A DNA stretch of 64,000 nt from Streptomyces iakyrus (GTDB taxonomy: Bacteria; Actinomycetota; Actinomycetes; Streptomycetales; Streptomycetaceae), in NCBI RefSeq assembly GCF_000717055.1, contig NZ_JNXI01000006.1:1-64000 (forward strand). Direction: 5' to 3'. Numbering within the stretch: the stretch's first letter is position 1; each line of letters begins with the position of its first letter. Shown piece by piece: positions 42,774 through 51,854 of this stretch. The translations under genes were made by a program, and so were the position numbers. The notes below the pieces were generated by a model. It did not search any database. It saw nothing but the letters and a program-made list of their open reading frames with translations, and was not told the origin of the DNA.

Positions 42774-44297
42774 GTGGCGGAATCCACCCGTGGGGGTCGT
42801 GCGTCGGAGGAGGCCGCTGTGGGGCGTACGCAGGTGAAACCCCTTCCCGCCGGAGCCGTTGACGCCACCGCCCTCGCCTCGCGCGACGGGCACGAGGCGA
42901 TCCTGCGCCGCCAAGCCGCGCGCGAACCCGCCGCCCGGACCTACGCCCGTGCCCTGCCGATCGTTCCGGTGCGGGCGCGGGGACTGACCATCGAGGGCGC
43001 GGACGGTCGCCGCTACCTGGACTGCCTCTCCGGCGCCGGCACCCTCGCCCTCGGCCACAACCACCCGGTCGTCCTGGAGGCCATCCGCCAAGTCCTGGAC
43101 TCCGGCGCACCCCTGAACGCCCTCGATCTGGCGACACCCGCGAAGGACGCCTTCCTCACCGAGCTGTACCGCACCCTGCCGCCGGGCCTCGCCGGGCGGG
43201 CACGCGTGCGCTTCTGCGGGCCGGCCGGCAGCGAAGCCGTCGAGACCGCCTACGCACTGGTACGTGCGGCGACCGGTCGGAGCGGCCTCCTGGCGTTCAC
43301 CGGTTCCGGCCGCGGAACCACCTGCCGAGCCCTCGACGGCACCTGGGCGGACACCCCGGACATGCGGGTCGCCCGCCTGCCCTACCCGCAGGACTACCGC
43401 TGCCCCTTCGGTGTCGGAGGCGAGCGCGGCGCCGACCTCGCCGCCCGCTGGACCGAGTCCCTCCTCGACGACCGCGGCCCCGGGGTGCCGCTGCCCGCCG
43501 GGATGCTCGTCGAGCCCGTTCAGAGCGAGGGCGGGGTGATCCCCGCACCGCACACCTGGCTGCGGCGCATGCGACAGCTCACCGCCGAGCGGTCCATCCC
43601 GCTGATCGTCGACGAGACCCACACCGGCGTCGGCCGGACCGGCGCCTTCTGGGCGGTGGAGCACAGCGGTGTGACCCCCGACGTGATGGTGCTCTCCAAA
43701 GCCATCGGCGGCAGCCTGCCACTGGCGGTCGTGGTCTACCGCGACGATCTCGACATCGGGGAACCCGGCGCTCCCGTCGGCACCTTCCCCGGCAACCAAC
43801 TCGCCATGGCCGTCGGCACGGCAACCCTCGCTCACGTCCGCGAGAACGCCCTCGCCGAGCGTGCGGCGACCCTGGGGGAGCGCTTGCTGAGGCAATTGCG
43901 GGACCTCACCTCGGGGTTGAAGTGCGTAGGGGATGTGCGGGGGAGGGGACTGATGATCGGGGTCGAGCTGGTGGACCCGGAGGCTGAGGGGGACTCCGGC
44001 TCTTCTGGCGCTCCTGAGGCTGTGGAGGGCGGTGTGGCGGCATCGGTGATGCCGCACAGTGGACGACAACCCCGGCCCGCCGCCCCCGAACTGGCCGCCG
44101 CGGTCCAGCGGGAGTGCCTGCGGCGCGGCCTCATCGTCGGACTCGGCGGCCGTCACGCCAGCGTCGTACAACTGCTGCCGCCCCTGACCCTCACCGATGA
44201 GCAAGCGGCCGCCGTACTGGACCGCCTGACCGATGCGGTCCGGACAGCGGCTCGATGCCGTGGGGTGGCCCGGCAGACGCACCCTGAGCCGCGGTGA
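42774..44297 (+). CDS. Class III aminotransferase, diaminobutyrate--2-oxoglutarate type, siderophore locus
   Basis: The 507-residue PLP enzyme belongs to the class III aminotransferases close to DABA aminotransferases of siderophore clusters (RhbA-like). Cofactor residues are visible: FCGPAGSEAVETA, the Asp of LIVDETHTGVGRTG and the Schiff-base Lys in VLSKAIGG. It would supply L-2,4-diaminobutyrate from aspartate semialdehyde. Between VELVDPEAEG and RPAAPELAAA there is a low-complexity insert of about 30 residues with less G+C-biased codons. No DABA decarboxylase gene is next to it. GTG start at 42774. The exact substrate is inferred from neighbours. Confidence 0.85.
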   Translation: MAESTRGGRASEEAAVGRTQVKPLPAGAVDATALASRDGHEAILRRQAAREPAARTYARALPIVPVRARGLTIEGADGRRYLDCLSGAGTLALGHNHPVVLEAIRQVLDSGAPLNALDLATPAKDAFLTELYRTLPPGLAGRARVRFCGPAGSEAVETAYALVRAATGRSGLLAFTGSGRGTTCRALDGTWADTPDMRVARLPYPQDYRCPFGVGGERGADLAARWTESLLDDRGPGVPLPAGMLVEPVQSEGGVIPAPHTWLRRMRQLTAERSIPLIVDETHTGVGRTGAFWAVEHSGVTPDVMVLSKAIGGSLPLAVVVYRDDLDIGEPGAPVGTFPGNQLAMAVGTATLAHVRENALAERAATLGERLLRQLRDLTSGLKCVGDVRGRGLMIGVELVDPEAEGDSGSSGAPEAVEGGVAASVMPHSGRQPRPAAPELAAAVQRECLRRGLIVGLGGRHASVVQLLPPLTLTDEQAAAVLDRLTDAVRTAARCRGVARQTHPEPR

Positions 44298-44610
44298 GCT
44301 TCTACGACACGGGGTTCGTGCGGTGCACGCTTTCGAGGCGTCTGCCTTCAGCCGTCTGCCCACCCGGGTCTGCTTGCCCGCACTGCGTCCGCCTGTCGGC
44401 AGTCTGTCGCCAGCCGCCTGACTGCCAGCCGATTGTCCGCCAGCGCCTGGCGCGCCATGAGCCCGTTCGCCCGCAGAGGGGCACGACCAACAGCCCGCCC
44501 GATCACAGCCCGCGCGCCTCTCCCTCGCGCCGCGCAGCCACACCCGAGTGAGGCTCCCCAGCCCACAGCCCTCCCCAGCATGATCCGGACCAGTCCAAGA
44601 GGTACCCGCC
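44298..44610. other. Intergenic region inside the siderophore locus
   Basis: 313 bp with no supported gene. It contains an inverted repeat GGCAGTC (44398-44404) / GACTGCC (44420-44426) and pyrimidine-rich, lower-bias DNA. It may hold a separate promoter for the synthetase. A weak half-match to an iron box core (AGGCTCCCC at 44551) is not convincing. Confidence 0.5.
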
Positions 44611-46680
44611 GTGAACGCCACCCCCCACACCCACCCCGACTCCCACACCCCGACACCTGGCCAAGGCTCCGTCGGCGCCCGGCCGTCCCAGATGTCGCCG
44701 AACCCGCGGGTCCCTCATCAGCGGCCGACGTCGAAACCCGCCCAGGGGCTGGGCGAAGGCCATGGCCCTGACCCCCTGGCCCATCCCGACCCGCACACCG
44801 TCGCCCAGGCTGTCGCCGTGGAGAACCTGCTCCGCTGCTGGGCGCGCGAGACCAACCAGTCCGCCCCGGCCGACGGCCACCTGCGCATCCCCCTTCCTGC
44901 CAGCGGCACGGCCCTGTCCGCCCCGGTCCGCTACTGGTCCCCGACGGGCTGGCACCGCTTCGGCCCACCTCGTCTGGCAGGCGCTCCCGACAGCACCCCA
45001 CCGGTCGACGCCCTCACGCTCACCGCCCTGCTCACCAGGGAGATGTCCGCGAATGGCTCTGGCCACGACTGCGTACCCGACTCCTTCCCCAGGTCCACCC
45101 CCAGCTCCATCACCGGTGGCCTCAGCAACGGCACCGAACTCGTGGCGGGCGTTGCCGACTCCCTCCGACGCGTCGCCGGCTTCGTCACCGCCCGCCGGGA
45201 ACGACCGGCCGACGGCCCCGACCGCTTCCTGACAGCGGAGCAGGCACTCCTCTTCGGACACCCACTCCACCCGACCCCGAAGAGTCGCGAGGGTCTTACC
45301 GATGCCCAAGCACTCCTGTACTCACCCGAGTCCCGGGGCTCCTTCCCTCTGCACTGGATGGCTGTCGCCTCCTCCGTCCTCGCCACCGACTCCTCCTGGA
45401 CCGAACGTGGCCGCCCTGTCGCCGCACCCCTGCTCACCGCCCGCCTCGCCGGTCCCGCACCGGCGTTGCCGTTCGGGTACGCCCTGCTGCCCCTGCACCC
45501 CTGGCAGGCGCGCGAGATCCGCCACCGGCCGGAGATCGCTGCCCTGCTCGACGCCGGACTGCTCTGTGACCTCGGCACCAGCGGCCCTCACTGGCATCCC
45601 ACCTCCTCCGTACGAACCGTCTACCGCTCCCATGCCCCCGCGATGCTCAAGCTCTCGCTGGGCCTGCGTATCACCAACTCCCGCCGGGAGAACCTCCGCA
45701 AGGAACTTCATCGCGGCGTCGAGGTCCACCGCCTGCTCCGCAGCGGCCTCGGACAGCAGTGGCGGGCCGCGCACCCGGACTTCGACATCGTTCGGGACCC
45801 CGCCTGGCTCGCCGTCGACACACCCGACGGGGCCCCGGTGCCCGGACTGGACGTGGTGATCCGCCACAACCCGTTCAGCCCCTCGGACGATGTCTCCTGC
45901 GTCGCCGGCCTCGTCACGCCGCGCCCGTCCTCGCCGGCCGTGCCGGACGAGGCGCCAGGGCACCCGGCCCAGCACGCCCCGGCCCAGCACGACCCGGCCC
46001 AGCACGACCCGGCCCAGCACGACCCGGCCAGGCCCGATCCGGCCCAGCGCAATGCGATCCCGCGGTCCCGGCTCGCCGAGCTCGTCACGCGTCTTGCCCG
46101 GCGCACCGGCCGTCCCCGCGGAGCCGTCGCCGCCGAGTGGTTCCTGCGCTACCTCGCCCATGTGGTGCGCCCCGTCCTCTGGCTGGACGGCGAGACCGGT
46201 GTCGCCCTGGAGGCACACCAGCAGAACACCCTGCTTCTGCTGGACGCGGACGGCTGGCCCACGGGAGGCCGCTACCGCGACAACCAGGGCTACTACTTCC
46301 GCGAGTCCCGGCGCGGGGAGCTCGACACCCGGTTGCCCGGGATCGGAGAGCGGAGCGACACCTTCGTAGACGACGAGGTCATTGACGAGCGACTCGTGTA
46401 CTACCTGGTGGTCAACAACGTGTTCGGCCTCATCGGCGCGTTCGGCTCCCAGGGGCTGGCCGACGAGCGGCTGCTGCTCGCCGCCTTCCGCCGTTTCCTC
46501 GCCAACGCGGCCTCCGGTCCGGCTCGGCTGCACAGCTCGCTGCCCGCCCGGCTGCTCGACTCACCCGTCCTGCGCTGCAAGGCCAACCTTCTGACCCGGC
46601 TGCACGGCCTCGACGAACTGGTGGGCCCGGTCGACGGGCAGTCCGTCTACGTGACCATCGCCAACCCCCTGCCTTTCTGA
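44611..46680 (+). CDS. NRPS-independent siderophore (NIS) synthetase, IucA/IucC family
   Basis: The 689-residue protein is an ATP-dependent NIS synthetase joining a carboxylic acid (often citrate) to an amine or alcohol. Family motifs are FGHPLHPTPKSREG (ATP-binding region), LPLHPWQAREI, the SSVRTVY loop, KLSLGLRITNSRREN, VALEAHQQN and RYRDNQGYYFRES, ending in an FhuF-like helical domain. The first 70 residues are disordered. Between the central part and IPRSRLAELV is an insert of about 30 residues coded by a 15-bp tandem repeat. The GTG at 44611 has AAGAGG eight bases upstream. The product of the locus is unknown. Confidence 0.92.
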   Translation: MNATPHTHPDSHTPTPGQGSVGARPSQMSPNPRVPHQRPTSKPAQGLGEGHGPDPLAHPDPHTVAQAVAVENLLRCWARETNQSAPADGHLRIPLPASGTALSAPVRYWSPTGWHRFGPPRLAGAPDSTPPVDALTLTALLTREMSANGSGHDCVPDSFPRSTPSSITGGLSNGTELVAGVADSLRRVAGFVTARRERPADGPDRFLTAEQALLFGHPLHPTPKSREGLTDAQALLYSPESRGSFPLHWMAVASSVLATDSSWTERGRPVAAPLLTARLAGPAPALPFGYALLPLHPWQAREIRHRPEIAALLDAGLLCDLGTSGPHWHPTSSVRTVYRSHAPAMLKLSLGLRITNSRRENLRKELHRGVEVHRLLRSGLGQQWRAAHPDFDIVRDPAWLAVDTPDGAPVPGLDVVIRHNPFSPSDDVSCVAGLVTPRPSSPAVPDEAPGHPAQHAPAQHDPAQHDPAQHDPARPDPAQRNAIPRSRLAELVTRLARRTGRPRGAVAAEWFLRYLAHVVRPVLWLDGETGVALEAHQQNTLLLLDADGWPTGGRYRDNQGYYFRESRRGELDTRLPGIGERSDTFVDDEVIDERLVYYLVVNNVFGLIGAFGSQGLADERLLLAAFRRFLANAASGPARLHSSLPARLLDSPVLRCKANLLTRLHGLDELVGPVDGQSVYVTIANPLPF
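45961..46050. repeat. In-frame 15-bp minisatellite in the NIS synthetase gene
   Basis: Six units of 15 bp close to GACCCGGCCCAGCAC encode a repeated pentapeptide DPAQH. Units three and four are identical; the outer ones have one to a few changes. Copy-number change keeps the frame. Confidence 0.9.
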
Positions 46681-46766
46681 CCACCCTGATCGACGCCGAC
46701 CACGGCTGTACCTCCTTCATCTCATCCCTGAGCACACGCCCCACCCCTTCTCGAGAGGAGCGTTGA

Positions 46767-47411
46767 ATGCCTTCCGCCGACCCGATCGACGCGCCCGGCG
46801 AGCCTCCGCCCCGAGCGGGCGGGCATGACGACGCACTCGACGACCTCCTCGACAGCGTCGCCGCATGGGGTCCGGCCGACACACGCGCAGGCGTGTTCCA
46901 CCTCGTGCCCGCGCGCATCGAACGCGACCTTCCGCTCATCAGCCGTTGGATGAACGACCCCGCAGCCGCGGCGTTCTGGGAGCTGTCCGGACCGCAGGAC
47001 GTGGCCGAGGATCACCTGCGGACCCAGCTGGCCGGCGATGGGCGCAGCGTGCCGTGCGTCGGTCTACTGGACGGAACACCGATGAGCTACTGGGAGATCT
47101 ACCGGGCGGATCTCGACCCGTTGACCCGCCATTACCCGGCCAGGCCTCATGACACGGGCGTCCACCTTCTGATCGGTGCGGTCGCGGACCGGGGACGCGG
47201 TCTCGGCGGTCTGCTGCTGCGGGCCGTGGCCGATCTCGTGCTCGCGCAGCGGCCCTCCTGCGCACGTGTCATCGCGGAACCCGACATCCGCAACACCCCC
47301 TCCCTCGCCGCTTTCCTGACCGCTGGCTTCCGGTTCTCCGCCGAGGTCGACCTGCCCGCCAAGCGGGCCGCCCTCATGGTCCGAGACCGGTCCCTCCGGC
47401 TTCTGTTGTAG
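46767..47411 (+). CDS. GNAT acyltransferase of the IucB/RhbD/MbtK type
   Basis: The 214-residue protein is an acyl-CoA-dependent N-acyltransferase of the siderophore type (Acetyltransf_8). Diagnostic segments are ISRWMNDP, MSYWEIYRADLDPL, the HDTGVHLLIG motif and RGRGLGGLLLRA for CoA binding. Relatives acylate hydroxylated diamines, but no N-hydroxylase gene lies in the locus. The ATG has GAGAGGAG six bases upstream and follows the synthetase by 86 bp. Confidence 0.9.
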   Translation: MPSADPIDAPGEPPPRAGGHDDALDDLLDSVAAWGPADTRAGVFHLVPARIERDLPLISRWMNDPAAAAFWELSGPQDVAEDHLRTQLAGDGRSVPCVGLLDGTPMSYWEIYRADLDPLTRHYPARPHDTGVHLLIGAVADRGRGLGGLLLRAVADLVLAQRPSCARVIAEPDIRNTPSLAAFLTAGFRFSAEVDLPAKRAALMVRDRSLRLLL

Positions 47412-47681
47412 CGCTGTGTAATCGTGCCATCACTCATCGAACGCAGCCCGGGTCGAGGCAGTTCCCGTCTGTGCGGGAATCTTTCGAGCGGCTTCGCAGC
47501 GCCCTCACCTACGCAGCCGGCCACCCGCCACCCAACCGGCCACCCCGCCACCCAGCCGGCCACCCGTACACCCGCCACCTCCCCCCGAGGAGCCCACGGT
47601 CTTGATCCCGTCCCGCGCCCACGCCGCTGCCGCCGCCTTGATCACCCGTTTGTCAGTGCAGGGTCGTAGGGTGGTCGCGCT
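47412..47681. other. Intergenic region with imperfect CCGGCCACCC repeats
   Basis: Between the acyltransferase and the DinG-like gene, about three units of 19-20 bp beginning CCGGCCACCC fill 47517-47575. GTGCGGG-type hairpin CCCGTCTGTGCGGG at 47464-47477 might terminate the siderophore transcript. No gene seen. Confidence 0.45.
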
Positions 47682-49658
47682 ATGACGAAGCCCTCACTCC
47701 CCGAACTCCTGCATGCTGCCGTCACTGCCGTCGGCGGCACGGAGCGCCCCGGTCAGGTGGCCATGGCCGAAGCCGTCGAGGAAGCGATCGACGACGGCTC
47801 CCACCTGCTGGTCCAGGCCGGCACCGGTACCGGCAAGTCGCTCGGGTACCTGGTGCCCGCGCTGGCGCACGGGGAGCGGGTGGTCGTCGCGACCGCCACC
47901 CTGGCCCTGCAGCGCCAGCTGGTGGAGCGCGACCTGCCGAGAACGGTCGAGTCGCTGCACCCCTTGCTGCGCCGCCGTCCGGAATTCGCAATGCTCAAGG
48001 GCCGGTCGAACTACCTCTGCCTGCACCGGCTGCACGAAGGGGTCCCGCAGGACGAGGAGGAGGGTCTCTTCGACCAGTTCGAGGCCGCCGCGCCCACCAG
48101 CAAGCTCGGCCAGGACCTGCTGCGGGTGCGCGACTGGGCCGACGAGACCGAGACCGGCGACCGTGACGACCTCACGCCCGGCATCTCGGACCGGGCCTGG
48201 GCGCAGGTCTCGGTGTCGTCCAGGGAGTGCCTGGGTGCCTCGAAGTGCGCGTACGGAGCCGAGTGCTTCGCCGAGATGGCCCGCGAGCGGGCCAAGCTCG
48301 CCGAGGTCGTCGTCACCAACCACGCGCTGCTCGCGATCGACGCCATCGAAGGCGCCCCGGTCCTCCCGCAGCACGAGGTGCTGATCGTCGACGAGGCGCA
48401 CGAACTGGTCTCCCGGGTCACCGGAGTCGCCACCGGCGAGCTCACCCCCGGCCAGGTCAACCGCGCGGTGCGCCGTGCGGCGAAACTGGTCAACGAGAAG
48501 GCCGCCGACCAGCTCCAGACCGCCGCCGAGGGTTTCGAACGGCTGATGGAGCTGGCGCTGCCGGGCCGTCTGGAGGAGATTCCCGAGGACCTCGGGTATG
48601 CCCTCATGGCGCTGCGCGACGCGTGCCGCACGGTCATCTCCGGGATCGGCGCGACCCGTGACAAGTCCGTCCAGGACGAGGACGCTGTCCGCAAGCAGGC
48701 ACTCGCCTCCGTGGAGAACGTGCACGACGTGGCGGAGCGCATCACGAACGGCTCCGAGTGGGACGTCGTCTGGTACGAGCGCCACGACCGTTTCGGCGCC
48801 TCCCTGCGTGTCGCCCCCATGTCCGTCTCCGGGCTGCTGCGGGAGAAGCTCTTTGCGGACCGCTCCGTGGTCCTGACGTCGGCGACGCTGAAGCTGGGCG
48901 GCGACTTCAACGGCGTCGGTGCCTCCCTGGGCCTCGCCCCCGAGGGCACCGAGGGCGACGACGTCCCGCAATGGAAGGGCATCGACGTCGGCTCGCCCTT
49001 CGACTACCGCAAGCAGGGCATCCTGTACGTCGCCAAGCACCTGGCCCGTCCCGCGCGGGACGGCGATCGTGCGGACATGCTCGACGAGCTCACGGAGCTG
49101 ATCCAGGCGGCAGGCGGCCGCACCCTCGGCCTGTTCTCCTCGATGCGGGGCGCCCAGCTGGCCGCCGAGGAGCTGCGCTCACGGATCCCCGAGTTTCCAA
49201 TCCTCCTGCAGGGCGAAGAGACACTCGGCGAGCTGATCAAGAACTTCGCGGCCGATCCGAAGACCTGCCTCTTCGGCACGCTGTCGCTCTGGCAGGGCGT
49301 GGATGTCCCGGGGCCGAGCTGCCAGTTGGTCGTCATGGACAAGATTCCGTTCCCGCGCCCTGACGACCCCCTGATGAGCGCCCGCCAGAAGGCCGTCGAG
49401 GAGGCGGGCGGCAATGGTTTCATGGCGGTCGCCGCCACCCATGCGGCACTCCTCATGGCCCAGGGCGCCGGCCGTCTGGTACGGGCGTCGGGCGACCGCG
49501 GGGTGGTCGCCGTCCTCGACCAGCGTCTGGCGACGGCCCGGTACGGCGGTTACCTGAAGGCGTCACTGCCCGACTTCTGGTGCACGACGGACCGTAACCA
49601 GGTCCGGAAGTCGTTGGCAGCGATCGACGAGGCTGCCCGGCAGACGGAAGGCGCGTGA
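47682..49658 (+). CDS. DinG/XPD-family ATP-dependent DNA helicase
   Basis: The 658-residue superfamily 2 helicase has QAGTGTGKSLGYL (motif I), an iron-sulfur cluster region with Cys in NYLCLHRL and CLGASKCAYGAEC, VVTNHALLAID, DEAHEL (motif II), LTSATL (motif III) and the motif VI region AQGAGRLVR. It unwinds DNA 5' to 3' in repair or replication-transcription conflicts. TAGGGT lies nine bases before the ATG, suggesting leaderless transcription. No LexA box is seen, although E. coli dinG is SOS-controlled. Its stop lies inside the terminator shared with lexA. Confidence 0.93.
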   Translation: MTKPSLPELLHAAVTAVGGTERPGQVAMAEAVEEAIDDGSHLLVQAGTGTGKSLGYLVPALAHGERVVVATATLALQRQLVERDLPRTVESLHPLLRRRPEFAMLKGRSNYLCLHRLHEGVPQDEEEGLFDQFEAAAPTSKLGQDLLRVRDWADETETGDRDDLTPGISDRAWAQVSVSSRECLGASKCAYGAECFAEMARERAKLAEVVVTNHALLAIDAIEGAPVLPQHEVLIVDEAHELVSRVTGVATGELTPGQVNRAVRRAAKLVNEKAADQLQTAAEGFERLMELALPGRLEEIPEDLGYALMALRDACRTVISGIGATRDKSVQDEDAVRKQALASVENVHDVAERITNGSEWDVVWYERHDRFGASLRVAPMSVSGLLREKLFADRSVVLTSATLKLGGDFNGVGASLGLAPEGTEGDDVPQWKGIDVGSPFDYRKQGILYVAKHLARPARDGDRADMLDELTELIQAAGGRTLGLFSSMRGAQLAAEELRSRIPEFPILLQGEETLGELIKNFAADPKTCLFGTLSLWQGVDVPGPSCQLVVMDKIPFPRPDDPLMSARQKAVEEAGGNGFMAVAATHAALLMAQGAGRLVRASGDRGVVAVLDQRLATARYGGYLKASLPDFWCTTDRNQVRKSLAAIDEAARQTEGA

Positions 49659-49706
49659 GTGGTGGGGGGGGGGCCTTGGCCCACCCCCCCCACTCACGCG
49701 CCTTCC
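49646..49706. terminator. Large bidirectional terminator shared by dinG-like gene and lexA
   Basis: Arms starting GGAAGGCGCGTGAGTGG and ending CCACTCACGCGCCTTCC pair perfectly over 17 bp and continue as a G-run against a C-run with two mismatches. The stop codon of the helicase gene is in the left arm and the lexA stop lies six bases beyond the right arm. Confidence 0.9.
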
Positions 49707-49711
49707 CGAGC

Positions 49712-50512
49712 TCACCCCGGTCCCACCACCGGCCCCCGACAGCGCAGGACGGCCACCACCTTGCCGAGGATGGTCGCGTCGTCGCCGGGGATCGGCTCAT
49801 AGGCCGCATTGTGCGGCAGGAGCCAGACGTGGCCGTCCTCGCGCTTGAAGCGCTTGACGGTGGCTTCGCCGTCGAGCATCGCGGCCACGATGTCGCCGTT
49901 CTCGGCGACCGGCTGACGGCGCACCGTGACCCAGTCGCCGTCGCAGATCGCGGCCTCGATCATCGAGTCACCCACGACCTTCAGGACGAACAGCTCACCA
50001 TCACCGACGAGCTGGCGGGGGAGAGGGAAGACGTCCTCGACGGATTCCTCGGCGAGGATCGGGCCACCGGCGGCGATCCGGCCGACCAGCGGCACGTACG
50101 ACGCGGCCGGCTTGCCTGCCGTGTCCGTGGGCTGCACCGAGGCGGCCTGATCGGAACCGCGCACCTCGTAGGCGCGCGGGCGGTGCGGGTCGCGGCGCAG
50201 GAAGCCCTTGCGCTCCAGGGCCATCAGCTGGTGTGCGACGGAGGAGGTGCTGGAGAGGCCCACGGCCTGACCGATCTCCCGCATCGACGGCGGGTAGCCC
50301 CGCCGCTGCACGGAGTCCCTGATGACCTCGATCACGCGGCGCTGGCGATCGGTGAGTCCGGAGCTGTCCGCCCGGATGCCCGGAGGTCGGCCCGGCAGGG
50401 AGCGCTTGTGCCCCTCAGGGTTCGTGGCTTCGTTCATCGCATGCACCGGCTCCAGTCGGCCCTGGGAGCGGTCCTGGGCAGCGATGGCGGCACTGTCTGC
50501 GGTGGTGGTCAC
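49712..50512 (-). CDS. lexA: SOS repressor LexA
   Basis: LexA represses SOS genes and self-cleaves when RecA filaments form. In the 266-residue protein the winged-helix domain ([20 protein letters not shown], followed by [17 protein letters not shown]) starts near residue 55, the Ala-Gly cleavage site is in RIAAGGP, the catalytic Ser in VVGDSM and the Lys in EATVKRF. The GTG at 50512 has GAGGGGC upstream and fits known Streptomyces LexA N termini; a shorter form from ATG at 50436 is possible. A LexA box lies 62 bp upstream (autoregulation). Confidence 0.97.
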   Translation of the reverse strand: MTTTADSAAIAAQDRSQGRLEPVHAMNEATNPEGHKRSLPGRPPGIRADSSGLTDRQRRVIEVIRDSVQRRGYPPSMREIGQAVGLSSTSSVAHQLMALERKGFLRRDPHRPRAYEVRGSDQAASVQPTDTAGKPAASYVPLVGRIAAGGPILAEESVEDVFPLPRQLVGDGELFVLKVVGDSMIEAAICDGDWVTVRRQPVAENGDIVAAMLDGEATVKRFKREDGHVWLLPHNAAYEPIPGDDATILGKVVAVLRCRGPVVGPG

Positions 50513-50573
50513 GTCGGCCCCTCTCGATGGTCTCCCTGCTGGACAACGGTAGTTGCTTTCGAAAGGTTGCGCC

Positions 50574-50585
50574 AAACACACGTTC
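50574..50585. promoter_or_regulatory. LexA (SOS) box of lexA
   Basis: On the minus strand GAACGTGTGTTT matches GAAC-N4-GTTC at all but one position, and TC precedes it as in extended boxes. It indicates autoregulation. Confidence 0.75.
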
Positions 50586-51133
50586 GAGTGAAAAATCGCG
50601 AATCACCGGACGCAGTCATGTGTCCGGGTGTATTGGCGGCCGTGCCACCTGGCGGGCAAAAGGGCCCATTGCTGTACTCTTCACCGCCGGGGTGATCGCT
50701 CGTGGACTGGTGCCCCAGTCTGCCATCCGGCCTTCCCCTGCCCCGGGACCAGCCCTCATCTGTGCGGGAGTCCCACGTCCCCTCCCCGCGGCGCCCACGG
50801 TATCTCCGCATGTGCCGCAGCGATACGGCTGTGCCGGAACGGATGCGGCCGTGTCCCGGACGGAGCCGTCGGCGGCGGCGCGTCCGGAGGCCCGCGGGGC
50901 CGGTGCGGCCCGACCCGCCGCACGTCACCTGCGCCTACGCGTGCGACACGCGGCAACGGCTTGGATGTATGAGCCAATCCCCACATCTAGTGGTTGGATT
51001 GCAACTGCATCCCAGAAGTTGTGGTCCCCCGGGTCTCGAGGCTCATGGTCATCGCCTATGCTGGGGGCTGCTTCGTGGGGCGCAAGATGCCCGGCGAGGC
51101 TATTGAGTCTGCTGTGAGGAGGGTTGGGAATTC
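50586..51133. other. Divergent lexA / nrdR promoter region
   Basis: 548 bp without a supported gene. It contains an imperfect hairpin CACCGGAC...GTCCGGGTG near 50606-50632 and the NrdR-type boxes near 50981. I looked for a cobalamin riboswitch, as nrdJ is B12-dependent, and saw no B12-box. Confidence 0.6.
50980..51024. promoter_or_regulatory. Tandem NrdR boxes upstream of nrdR-nrdJ
   Basis: CCACATCTAGTGG (50981-50993) fits the NrdR consensus ACACWATATATWGTGT in its core. A weaker CCCAGAAGTTGTGG (51011-51024) lies with its centre about 31 bp away, the three-helical-turn spacing typical of NrdR site pairs. They suggest autoregulation by NrdR. Confidence 0.6.
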
Positions 51134-51694
51134 ATGCACTGCCCCTTCTGCAGGCACCCCGACAGCCGTGTCGTCGACAGTCGTACGACCGACGACGGCA
51201 CGTCGATCCGCAGGCGCCGCCAGTGCCCTGACTGCTCCCGTCGTTTCACGACCGTGGAGACGTGCTCGCTCATGGTGGTGAAGCGGTCCGGAGTCACCGA
51301 GCCCTTCAGCCGTACGAAGATCATCAATGGTGTGCGCAAAGCGTGCCAGGGGCGGCCCGTCACCGAGGACGCGCTGGCCCAGCTCGGCCAGCGGGTCGAG
51401 GAGGCGGTGCGAGCGACCGGAAGCGCCGAGCTGACCACCCACGACGTGGGGCTGGCCATACTCGGCCCGTTGCAGGAGCTCGATCTCGTCGCATACCTGC
51501 GCTTCGCCTCCGTCTACCGGGCCTTCGACTCGCTGGACGACTTCGAGGCGGCCATCGAGGAGCTCAGGGCGCAGACGGGACACCCCGGCGCGGACGACGG
51601 AGACCGCGAGGACACGGCCGCGGGGGGCCAGAAAGACGACCGCGGGTCCGGAGGGGCGGAACAGGTCCCCCAGCCCGCCGGCGCCGCCGACTGA
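51134..51694 (+). CDS. nrdR: Transcriptional repressor NrdR
   Basis: The 186-residue NrdR senses (d)ATP through an ATP-cone and represses ribonucleotide reductase genes. The zinc ribbon uses Cys3, Cys6, Cys31 and Cys34; the ATP-cone begins [16 protein letters not shown]. After about residue 150 there is an acidic, disordered tail longer than in most NrdRs. GAGGAGG precedes the ATG. It is followed by nrdJ, probably in one transcript. Confidence 0.97.
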   Translation: MHCPFCRHPDSRVVDSRTTDDGTSIRRRRQCPDCSRRFTTVETCSLMVVKRSGVTEPFSRTKIINGVRKACQGRPVTEDALAQLGQRVEEAVRATGSAELTTHDVGLAILGPLQELDLVAYLRFASVYRAFDSLDDFEAAIEELRAQTGHPGADDGDREDTAAGGQKDDRGSGGAEQVPQPAGAAD

Positions 51695-51854
51695 CCGGCG
51701 GGCCGGACCCGAAGGCAGCTCCGGGCCCGGCCGGACGGCGGCGAGAAGACCTGTTGCGGGCGACGTGAGTGGGTGCCCGCAACATCAGACAGAACACCGT
51801 GCCACGGGAACAACGGGGCACTTCAGGGCGTTTTCGCCCGTACAGGGAGGCGGC

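Noticed and set aside
44545..44565. Possible iron box (AGGCTCCCC) before the NIS synthetase
   Set aside because: Only part of the core matches and there is no dyad symmetry. No convincing DmdR/IdeR box was seen elsewhere in the locus.
50586..51133. Cobalamin riboswitch before nrdR-nrdJ
   Set aside because: No B12-box-like sequence was found; NrdR boxes explain the regulation better, and nrdJ itself needs B12.
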